DNA of 12,135 nt from Annulohypoxylon bovei var. microspora (taxonomy: Eukaryota > Ascomycota > Sordariomycetes > Xylariales > Hypoxylaceae), in NCBI GenBank assembly GCA_022836615.1, contig MU405520.1:1-12135 (forward strand), in the 5' to 3' direction. This document shows, in pieces, positions 1 to 8,039 of this stretch. The notes beneath the pieces are model-generated. The model did no database searches, was not told where the DNA came from, and was given only the letters and a program-made list of their open reading frames with translations. Every line of letters begins with the position of its first letter. Positions within the stretch are counted from its first letter, which is position 1. Position numbers and translations under genes: made by a program.

Positions 1-16
1 ATTGAAAGCTGGTAAT
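1..16 (+). repeat. Left arm of 16-bp terminal inverted repeat
   Basis: This arm pairs with 1994-2009, 15 of 16 bases. The first 90 bases keep several CpG dinucleotides and are less AT-rich than the interior, which suits the end region of an eroded element. Confidence 0.5.
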
Positions 17-1993
17 TTGTACGTTCATACAACACAGGATATCGCAATACATCACAAGGTATTACACGCAAACGTATCGTGACCTATTGCCTTCAAGTTA
101 CCATAAAGAATTATAATAAATATCTTACCAAAATCTTCATTAAAGCAACCATAAACTTATTAAAATTAGATATGGATGTTATATAAATTATTCTTAAATA
201 TCATATTATATTTATTAATAATTAATATATTGATATTTTTTTATAATATAATTTTCTTTAAAGTTATTTTACTTTTTTTAATAATAAAAAACTTTATTAT
301 AAAATAAATAATTATTCCATTAATATAAGTTTTAATGTTATTAAAAGTTATAATAACTTAAATTCATTTTTAAACTTTTTTAACTTTTAAGGCTTAAATT
401 AATATTTTAATTATAACACTTTTACTAATACCGCCTTTGTTTTTAAAATAATATAATAATTATAAATTATATATAAAAAATATGTTTATAATTTCTCTTA
501 TCTTTAAAGCATTAACTTAATTAAAATAATATAAAATTAACTTAAAAAATATAAATTATTTTTTATTTAAATCCTTATATTTAATTAAAATTCTAATAAC
601 TTCTATTTATATTTTATTAAGATAATATTTAATACTTATTTTAATTAATATATGAAAGGAATTTATAATTTAACTTTCCTATTATATATATTAACCAACA
701 ATTAAATTTTTATTTATTCCAAATATATTTTAATTATTTTTATTTTTTATTCCATCATTAATTAAATTAAAATATACATTTTGTATAATATTTAATTTAT
801 TTATAACTTATTATAATTTCATTTTATTCAATTATTTAAACTTTTTTTTCTAAATTTTAATATTTTGTTTAATAACCTTATTTATATAATTATTATACTT
901 AACAATTTATACCATCATAAGATTTAAATCATTTTTAATTTTATAATAATAATTTAACTTTAAAATAATTAAAAAATCAAATACCTTTACTATACCTCCA
1001 ACTTTAAATGTCTAGAAAAATTAAATAACCACATTTTCAAATACCAAGATTTTTATATTATAATATTTTATAATAAAGTTATTAATTATATTAATAAATA
1101 TTATAAATTTATAAACTTCAAAAATTTATTTCATTTCTTTAATTTTTTTATTATTAACCTTATTATTTTTTTCATTACTAAGGAAGTTATCTTCTACTCC
1201 AATTAACGCTTTTTAATTAAATAATATATTAAAGATTTTTATATTTAATATAATATTTTCCTTGGATTTTTTTAACAAATTAAAATTAAATTTAATAAAT
1301 TATAAGTAATTAAGAAAGTTCTTTCTTAACTATTTCCATATATTAAACAATATTCCTTTTTCTAATAATAAGAATTTTTCTTAAGGGATGAATAACTTTA
1401 ATTAAATGATTATAATATACTTATAAGATTCATTATCTTCAAAATTAAATAAATATGTACCTATTAATAAAAGAATATAAATCTTAAATGATCATTAAAT
1501 ATATTAATAAAATTATATTTATTTTATACTTCCTTTAAATTTAACATATTAATTTATCCACTTTACTTTACTTACTTTAAAAATTATTTTCATTAAAAAT
1601 ATATAATTATATAAATATATATCTTAAAAAATAAAATTATAATATAAATATCCTTTAAAAATGTTTAATTTAATATCTATTTTCTTAAAGAAGACTTTTA
1701 AATTAAATAAAATTTTTATTTTATAATGAATAAATATAAATATCCTCAAATATTATTATTAATATTGAATAACATAATATATAATATTATAATATAATTA
1801 TATTTAATTATTTTATAAATAATAATATATATTATACTTAAGAATATAATTATATACATTAATTAAAAATAGCTTATATTCGTTAAAAATATAATTAAAT
1901 ATCTTAACCATGAAATTATAAGTAACCTTATTTTTATTATTTATATTAATAAACCTTAACAATTATACAACTACTTGGAAATAAACAGCAAAC

Positions 1994-2009
1994 ATTACCA
2001 GCTTTTAAT
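1994..2009 (-). repeat. Right arm of 16-bp terminal inverted repeat
   Basis: This is the reverse complement of positions 1-16 with one G/A transition. Similarity fades beyond the 16 bases, although a short GTTTG/TTTG stretch continues with a one-base shift. Confidence 0.5.
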
Positions 2010-2048
2010 ATAAAGGAGCCTTTAGTTTAATGGTATAATTAATAATAT

Positions 2049-2053
2049 AATAT
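2049..2053. repeat. Putative 5-bp target-site duplication, left
   Basis: AATAT lies directly before the first base of the hairpin arm and is repeated directly after the inverted-repeat tail at 3348-3352. In DNA this AT-rich a five-base match has a real chance probability, so it supports the boundary without proving it. Confidence 0.4.
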
Positions 2054-2199
2054 AAAATTTTTGGGGTCTTTTTTTTCTTTTACCCGGTACGGCCCTCCAT
2101 AATGTCCGGGAAAACGCGACCTACGCAAGCTCCGGGGCGTTTTTGCCCTCCCAAAGTTACGGGGACCGGGAAAAAGAAAAAAAAGACCCCAAAAATTTT
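2054..2199. repeat. 146-bp foldback (hairpin) head of the insertion
   Basis: Arms 2054-2088 and 2165-2199 are reverse complements at 34 of 35 positions; the only mismatch involves position 2082. Each arm runs outside to inside as AAAATTTTT, GGGGTC, a T-rich tract, then CCCGGT. The 76-base loop holds a second, smaller foldback (GGGAAAACGC at 2108-2117 against GCGTTTTTGCCC at 2137-2148, imperfect). Taken alone it resembles a MITE or a cruciform/RNA hairpin module. Homology to the second copy continues at least 25 bases past the right arm, so it is better read as the left end of a larger unit. Confidence 0.85.
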
Positions 2200-2220
2200 T
2201 CTTCGCAGAAAGCTGTTGGT

Positions 2221-2310
2221 TGGGGAAAACGGGGGAGAAAAGGGGTGGACAACGGGGTAGAAAAAGGGTAGGAAAAGGGGTGGGAAACGGGGGCAATAAG
2301 GTGGAAAAAA
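2221..2310 (+). repeat. Purine tract with recurring G-runs
   Basis: Runs of three to five G recur about every 10-12 bases, separated by A-rich spacers such as AAAAC, AGAAAA and TAGAAAAA. At least eight runs are present. Several spacers are 8 bases, so the tract just misses the strict G-quadruplex rule (loops of 7 or less) but fits relaxed rules. The second copy enters a similar G/A-rich tail at 12111 but with different spacing, which suggests that the run number varies between copies. Confidence 0.7.
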
Positions 2311-2316
2311 AGACAG

Positions 2317-2332
2317 AATCCGTCCGGAGGAC
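2317..2332 (+). repeat. Left arm of perfect 16-bp inverted repeat
   Basis: AATCCGTCCGGAGGAC is matched exactly in inverted orientation at 3332-3347, 1 kb away at the right end of the block. The arm also contains a small self-hairpin (CGTCC-GGA-GGACG, 2321-2333). The two arms could be the ends of a 1031-bp element, or one internal and one terminal signal of the larger block. No target-site duplication is evident directly outside this left arm. Confidence 0.8.
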
Positions 2333-2403
2333 GTTATCAGTCATCTAATTGACCGATTTTTGACCCAACAGCTGATTGATTGACTGATTCACTGACTTAC
2401 TGA

Positions 2404-2499
2404 CTGGTTGAAACCCTGGTTGAAAAGCTGGTTGAAAAGCTGGTCCAAAAGCTGGTTCAAAAACTGGTTGAATAGCTGGTTCAAAAACTGGTTGACTTA
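2404..2499 (+). repeat. 12-bp minisatellite, about 7.5 units
   Basis: Seven consecutive full units fit CTGGTTGAAAAG with small variants (CTGGTCCAAAAG, CTGGTTCAAAAA, CTGGTTGAATAG) at 2404-2487 with an unbroken 12-base period, then an eighth unit decays. Isolated related units recur at about 2662-2700 and, more diverged, at 3029-3110. Two of every three bases in the TGAC/CTGG motif overlap with the 4-bp repeat around it, so the array may have grown from that simpler sequence. Confidence 0.9.
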
Positions 2500-2520
2500 T
2501 TGACTAATTGATTGATTGGT

Positions 2521-2544
2521 CAATTGGTCAATTGGTCAATTGAT
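2521..2544 (+). repeat. 8-bp tandem repeat, three units
   Basis: CAATTGGT is repeated at 2521-2528 and 2529-2536, with a variant CAATTGAT at 2537-2544; the preceding bases (GATTGGT) look like a further partial unit. CAATTG is itself palindromic. Confidence 0.85.
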
Positions 2545-2797
2545 CGAATAGATGACTAAATCCCTGACTGTATACCTGACTCAATACCCGACTGAATACT
2601 TGACTGACTTACTGACTGGTTGACTGGTTGAATACCTGGTCAACTGACTGACTGACTGACTGGTTGAAACCCTGGTTGATTCAACAACTGGTTGAACAGC
2701 TGACTGATTTACTGATTGACTTACTTACTGACTGACTGATTAAACAACGGGTTGAACAGCTTACTGACTCCCTGGCAAAAAGAACACATTCCCACAT

Positions 2798-2818
2798 GGG
2801 GGGCTCCCACCGCCCCCC
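2798..2818. repeat. G6/C6 hairpin
   Basis: Six G (2798-2803) and six C (2813-2818) can pair across a 9-base loop; a further C5 run follows at 2822-2826. It lies directly before the telomere-like array. Confidence 0.6.
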
Positions 2819-2830
2819 AAACCCCCGGAT

Positions 2831-2904
2831 CCTAACCCTAATCCTAACTTTACCCCTAACCCTAATCCTATCTTTACCCCTAACCCTAATCCTAACCACT
2901 AACC
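2831..2904 (-). repeat. Degenerate interstitial telomeric repeats in a 24-bp period
   Basis: On the + strand the units are CCTAACCCTAATCCTAACTTTACC (shown here only to define the period), a second unit with one change, and a third unit broken after 19 bases. On the - strand this reads as TTAGGG/TTAGGA hexamers interrupted by a GGTAAAG spacer. The 24-bp higher-order unit shows that a short telomeric block was itself amplified, so this is not simply a fused chromosome end. The RVRIRVRG-like peptide readable on the - strand is only a translation of these repeats. Confidence 0.85.
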
Positions 2905-2938
2905 TTACGTGGGCTTGAAGGCTTACGTGGTCTTGAAG
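2904..2938 (+). repeat. 18-bp tandem duplication
   Basis: CTTACGTGGGCTTGAAG (2904-2920) is repeated as CTTACGTGGTCTTGAAG (2922-2938), 16 of 17 bases. The second unit overlaps a 7-bp stem (TTGAAGA 2933-2939 with TCTTCAA 2945-2951, 5-base loop). Confidence 0.75.
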
Positions 2939-3216
2939 ACCTGATCTTCAACAAGTCAATTCGTTTTTATACAGCTAAGTAAAGTGGGTGACTAATCAGC
3001 CCCTGGAAAGGTGGCCCCTGCGCGCGAAAGCTGGTGGTTCAAAAGTGGCTTGACACGTGGTTGGAAAAGTGGCTGATTGAAAGGGTGGCTTAAAAGGGCT
3101 GCTGGGTGTGTGGGCAATTGAAAAGTGGGTCTAGAAAGATGATGCACCCAATCAGAGGGGTGGATGAATTTAACCAATTGAGAACGTTTTGCTGGTGCCA
3201 GCTAAGCTCGAAAAGG

Positions 3217-3283
3217 CTTATCAGTTTCTTATCAATTACTTATCAATTACTTATCAATTACCTTATCAATTACTTATCAGTTT
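3217..3283 (+). repeat. 11-bp minisatellite, six units
   Basis: Units fit CTTATCAATTA. The first and last end in CAGTTT, the four middle units are identical, and one extra C lies before the fifth. The period of 11 is close to a helical turn, so the A/T and C positions fall on one face of the DNA; any role for this is speculation. Confidence 0.9.
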
Positions 3284-3331
3284 GCTGACAATTGTATGAC
3301 TAATTATTTAAAAAAGTTTGAGCGTAATAGT

Positions 3332-3347
3332 GTCCTCCGGACGGATT
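3332..3347 (-). repeat. Right arm of perfect 16-bp inverted repeat
   Basis: GTCCTCCGGACGGATT is the exact reverse complement of 2317-2332. It forms the last bases before the abrupt return to AT-rich relic DNA. Confidence 0.8.
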
Positions 3348-3352
3348 AATAT
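3348..3352. repeat. Putative 5-bp target-site duplication, right
   Basis: AATAT directly follows the right inverted-repeat arm and is identical to 2049-2053 on the other side of the block. Confidence 0.4.
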
Positions 3353-4617
3353 TAAGGCTTATACCATAATAAAAATAACAATAAAATTATAATTATAACA
3401 AATATAAGCAATAATCACCAGATTCTAATAATTATAATTAATTAACTTTTATTTAATATATAATATACCATTTTTATTTATATATATAAATTTAATAAAT
3501 TCTTAAAGCCATTCGAAACAACATTTTTTTTATTTTTTATCTTTTATTTAAGTCTTTTAAAATTTAAAATATTTATAATATATTATATTACATTAATAAA
3601 CTTGGGTTATAATAATAATAAAATTTGCCTTTTCTTTCCATTTGGTAATCAACCAATTTAAATTATTTTTTAAATCGTTTAATAATTAATAACAATTTAA
3701 AATCTAAGATCTTTTATAAGATGTAGCTTAATTAAAGTCCTCCCTAAAATACTTATTAATATAATGTAAAAGTTTAGTAATATCTTAAACATTACCTGCG
3801 ATAATTAAATTGGAATAAAATTTTTCTATTTTAATATTATTGTAATATTAAAGAAATTTATAAAAATGGAATATATTTTGCTTGTTAATTTCAATTACTC
3901 CAAAATAATAATTAATAAGATTAAACACTTTATTTTTTATTTTAATTCTAACAATTTCTTTGAAAAAAATATTTAAATATATATAAAACTAAAAAACAAT
4001 AAAGATAAGATCTTAATTAACTTTTTTATTTAAATTTTATTTAATATTTAATAAATATTATTCAATCTTTCGTTTAATTGTTTAATAATAATAAGAACTT
4101 TTAAATTTTGAACTTATTTTAATATAAATAGGTAAAAATATATTATTTAAATTAATAATAAACTAAATAATTAATAACCCATTTTAAATAATTAGATTCT
4201 TAATTTAATCACATTACTTTATTTTACTTTTATTTAATAATAATTATTATTAATTATATACTACAATTTCTACCAAAAGTTTTTATATTTAATTATTATT
4301 AATAAGTTTATTTTATTTTAATTCATTATTAACCTTTAAAAGTTCTTTTAAACTTAATAAATTATATAAATTAAATATATTATTAAAAGATATTTTCTTA
4401 GCTTACATTATACTAATCTAATTATTATTATTTTTAATAATACAATTAAATATAAGAAATAGAAACATTAAATACATTATTATCATAACATCGTATTATT
4501 AAAATTTTAAAGAAGTTTAACTAAAATAAAAAGTTAATAAAATAATAAATCATTAAAAATTAACTTTTAAACATACATTCTTATATTGAAATTCTATTCA
4601 ACATTTTCTTATAATTC

Positions 4618-4760
4618 ACACATTTGATCGCTATTCATCGAAAACGGACCGCTAACACCGTACGAAAACAGCTTAATAAATATGAACTCGAAATAATGCG
4701 AATCTTTAAAATTCACAAATCAATTCCTTAAAAAAACGCAAACGTATGGTTTCCCATCTA
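4618..4760. other. CpG-retaining pocket inside RIP-relic DNA
   Basis: About ten CpG dinucleotides occur in some 130 bases, while neighbouring hundreds of bases have almost none. On the + strand one frame carries about 50 codons without a stop from 4700 onward; on the - strand another frame has only a few stops, each a possible C-to-T product. It shares ACGCAAACGTAT with 66-77 near the left end of the window. I do not recognise any gene. It may be an element end, an old regulatory region or a less mutated gene fragment. Confidence 0.35.
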
Positions 4761-6070
4761 TAAATTTTTTAATAATGTTTATACCCTTTTTATCATTAAC
4801 TTCTTTATTAATTTTCTATTATTATATTTTAGTTTTAAGGGATTATTAAACGAATAATATTTTTTAAACATTATTAAATTAATTATAGCTTATATTAAAG
4901 AAATTTAACAATATAATTATTATTATTATAAGAATTTATTAAAATAATAAATTAAATTATTAAAATATTTCAAACTAATCTTATTTATTAAAGATATTGT
5001 TAAAGTAAGTATCATCACTAATATTAATAGGTTTTTTATTAACAATGTTATGATAATATTTAAATTTAACACCAATATTATGGTTAATAAGTAAATTAAG
5101 TATAATGTTAATTACGTTTCCTTTAAAAATAAGATTAAATTAATTTTATTTTAAAATATAATTAACCTTTTCCATAGCCTTTCCTTAAATATTATTAATA
5201 TAAATTAAGTTAAATATGAAGGCGGGTGGAATATACTCCTTTTCGTTACCTTAATCTTATTAAAAATCATTATTTATTAATATATAAATATATAAATAAT
5301 TATATTTTCAAAACCAAACTAACACTTTTTATATAATAAACTTATGTAAATTTAATTATAACATAATATTTTACTTTTTAGGTTTATTAGGATTATATTA
5401 AATAACATGGATATTATTAATTATATCCTTTATAAGATAAGGTAAAATCTTAGCCATTAAATATACATTATTAAAAAAAATTAATATATACTTAAAAATC
5501 TTTTAATATATAAAATTAACAAATTAATTACTTTTAAGATCAAGGATAAATTTAATAATCATACCAAATATAACTAAAATTAAAAAAAACCTTTTTTTAA
5601 TTAAATAAAGTTATTTAATTTTAAATAAAAAAAAATAAATGTATAAATTTTATATTATTATTAATTAACAATTACACAATAATATACCCTTTTTAATTAC
5701 CTTGGTATAAGAATTATAAATCTTCATAAATTTTAAGCATTAATTAAAATATTTTAAACAATTAAATTAATAAGTTAAATTTCCTTGATTTGAGGAGAAA
5801 GGGATTTTAAAAATATTTAAAAAATATTGTAAAAATAGTTCCCAGGATAATACTATCATATTAATACCACAATATTATAATAAACACATATAATACCATT
5901 TTAATGGTAAATTTCCTTCATCTTAGGTTATATGTTAAAAATTAAATATATAAAATGTTTTATAACAATTATTAATAAAATAAAGAAAATTTTTATTAAT
6001 TGAAGTAATTTCTTTTATTAAGAAAGCATTATTAAGATTGTTTATAACATTATTTAAGATCTAATAAGTA

Positions 6071-6478
6071 TTAATGGTATTTACATTTTATTCCTTAGAT
6101 TCAACATAAGAAATAAAGTTGTAATTTAATAATCCATATTATTTTTATTTTGTATAATAACTGGATTTATTATTTAATATTATTGGATGGTTATTGGTAT
6201 TTCTACATCTTACATTTACTTTAATATAAAAAATAAAGTCGCAATTTGATCGTTTATATTATCTTCGTTTTACATGATGATTAAATTTGTTATTTAATGT
6301 TATTAAATGGTTATTAGCATTTTTATGTCTTGTATTTATTTTAATACAAAAAACAAAGCCACAATTTGATTATTTATGTTATCTTTGTTTTACATGATAA
6401 TTAGATTTATTATTTAATATTATTAAGTTATCATTAATATCTCTATGTCTTACATTTATTTTAATACTTAGTTTTAAG
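6071..6478 (+). repeat. 120-bp tandem repeat, 3.4 copies, diverged by transitions
   Basis: Copies start at 6071, 6191, 6311 and 6431 (partial) with an exact 120-base period and no indels in three full units. The second and third copies differ at about 23 positions, and all but one of these are C/T or G/A transitions. The first copy is more diverged. This is the expected footprint of RIP acting on duplicated DNA. The period is a multiple of three, so a 40-residue protein repeat is possible; in the frame starting at 6071, stops in the three copies fall only in codon columns 13, 18, 29 and 30. The other forward frames are not much worse, so a coding origin is not established. Confidence 0.85.
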
Positions 6479-8039
6479 ATTGGATTGATATAATTAATGG
6501 GTATTACATTAGGGAAAAGCTAAAAATAATTAGAAATATATTTATTAAATGATATATTTCATTAAAACAAAGCAAAAAACTTAAATGATAAGAATATTAA
6601 TTTAAAGGTAATAATATTTAAAAGCTTATAAATATGATTTTATATTATTCTTTTTTATTTAAATCATTTTATTTATATATTAACAATTTTTTATATTTTA
6701 TTAATATATATATAAATTCATATTTTACTTGAAAACACCATATAATGATTAAATTAAAAGCATTATAATCTTTAATTATATATTAAGGAAAATTTTGGTG
6801 AAAATGTTAATATAATAAATTTAAAAAATTAATTAATATAAATATAGTTTTTTTGTGAAGTTATATTAGCTTAATATATGCTCTTAAAGTATCATTGTTT
6901 AAAAGAAGTAAATAAAAGATGTGTATCATGATATATGGTAGTTTTATGCCTGTTTTAAATATAAAAATAAATATTAATCCTTGACTTTTTTAAGACCTAT
7001 ATGATATTATTATGCAAGAAGATATTTCTAAAATAAAAGTAATCTTATTATCTTTAATCATTGATAATCATTGGAAAATACAATTTCTTTAATACGTAAT
7101 TACCCATAACATTTATATCCTTACATTAATAAAAATGTACCTTGAGCCTTAATTAATTAGTAAGAAATTAAATATATAATTAAAACATTAATGATAATGT
7201 TAGATGATTAATTAATTTGTTTTTAAAATATATTAAAACATTTACCACATAACCGTTAATATGGATTTAGGTAGGCAATACTAATAACCCAATTTCAATA
7301 AGGTTTTAAAAATGTTATTTATAAATGGTAACGTTAAATTATGATAATTATTATGATTAAGAGGATTTAAGATTTTTATTACATTAACCATTTGAACATA
7401 AATACCTACCTTAATAACCTTAATATTTAATTTTATTTTCTTATATTTAAAATATCTTTATTATATAATTTATGTTTATATATATATATATTTGTTTTGT
7501 TTATTCTTATATATTTTAAAGAAAAATATTATTCATTATTATATCTTTTCTATTCTAACCATCTACTTCAATATGTAGCGGTTGAGCCTTAAGATAATAC
7601 TTTAAATCTAACTTTAATATTTCTTTTATATCCAACATTATTAGGGTGGAGAGATAAGAAAAACAATTTTAATTTATTAAATATAAAAATGTTATAATCA
7701 TTTTCATTATTATTATTAATTTCCCATTTAACTTTTCTTATTTAAATATTTTATGGTATATTAATTATAGTAATTTCATTATTAATTCACATATTTTTAA
7801 TAATAATAAATGTTAATTTAAGGAAAGTAATATTATCTTTGTATTTAATAGTTTAAGATTATGGTCTTTTCGAACATTACTTTATAACAATATTAATTAT
7901 TAGGAAAATTGGTAAACGTTAATAACGACATCATTATAATCCATATAAAAGTAAACAAACCTAAGAATAAGTTTTATTAAGATTTAATAATATATGTGAT
8001 AAATTAATAAATATTAGCTTTATTAACATTAAAGAACCT
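6479..8039. other. AT-rich RIP-relic DNA, no resolvable gene
   Basis: G exceeds C on the + strand in much of this stretch, as in the reverse-transcriptase-like segment that follows, so it may be the gag and protease part of the same + strand retroelement. I could not find a zinc knuckle or protease motif. No frame is open. Confidence 0.5.

Larger units (their letters stand above)
1..2009. mobile_element. RIP-degraded DNA-transposon-like relic with inverted ends
   Basis: The first 16 bases (ATTGAAAGCTGGTAAT) are matched in inverted orientation by 1994-2009 at 15 of 16 positions. The one difference is a G/A transition, as RIP would cause. The resulting element of about 2 kb has the length of many fungal Tc1/mariner or Fot1/Pogo-type elements, but the ends do not match any terminal repeat I recognise and no transposase motif survives. 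The interior is extremely AT-rich with stops in all frames, and holds more C than G on the + strand, which may mean that the lost gene read from the - strand. The left end lies at the window edge, so the terminal repeat may be longer and any target-site duplication cannot be checked. The identification as a DNA transposon is inference. Confidence 0.45.
2345..2766 (+). repeat. Degenerate TGAC/TGAT 4-bp satellite-like stretch
   Basis: TGAC, TGAT and TGGT tetramers recur throughout, with purer runs such as CTGACTGACTGACTGACTGG around 2643-2662. The 12-bp and 8-bp arrays are embedded in it. No coding signal is seen. The frames that stay open here do so because the repeat lacks stops. Confidence 0.75.
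2054..3347. mobile_element. Non-RIPed structured non-coding insertion (copy 1, complete)
   Basis: Base composition changes abruptly at both edges, from AT-rich relic DNA to a mixed, GC-richer block and back. The direct repeat AATAT lies immediately outside both edges (2049-2053 and 3348-3352) and could be a 5-bp target-site duplication. The left edge coincides with the start of a foldback hairpin and with the start of homology to the second copy at 11943. The right edge coincides with the end of a 16-bp inverted repeat. In order, the block contains the hairpin, a G-run tract, 12-bp, 8-bp and 4-bp minisatellites, a G6/C6 hairpin, degenerate telomeric repeats, an 18-bp duplication and an 11-bp minisatellite. 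Short open frames inside it translate these repeats and do not look like proteins. I do not recognise the family. The absence of RIP decay suggests insertion after the flanks were mutated, or escape from RIP. Confidence 0.6.
3348..6070. other. AT-rich RIP-relic DNA, no gene
   Basis: All frames are closed on both strands. TpA is very frequent and CpA/TpG scarce. On the + strand C is commoner than G over most of the stretch, opposite to the 6800-9400 segment, which suggests a differently oriented relic. Apart from the CpG-rich pocket at 4618-4760 I see no identifiable feature. Confidence 0.7.

Noticed and set aside
2015..2040. tRNA-like start with an A-box-like TAGTTTAATGG at 2023-2033
   Set aside because: No matching D-stem, anticodon arm or B-box follows; the sequence runs into AT repeats and then the insertion. 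At most a chance match or a destroyed tRNA fragment.
2039..2344. 101-codon open frame on the - strand across the hairpin and G-run tract
   Set aside because: It translates a foldback and purine repeats into a P/F-rich, low-complexity peptide. Composition follows the DNA repeats and there is no domain or start context to support a gene.
2681..2899. 72-codon open frame on the - strand
   Set aside because: It is the translation of telomere-like and TGAC repeats (RVRIRVRG and SVSKS patterns).
3217..3283. CRISPR-like array
   Set aside because: The units are contiguous 11-bp repeats without spacers, so it is a minisatellite.
2992..3288. Overlapping 60-codon frames on both strands
   Set aside because: Both lie in repeat-derived sequence of the non-coding block, overlap each other, and show no recognisable motif.
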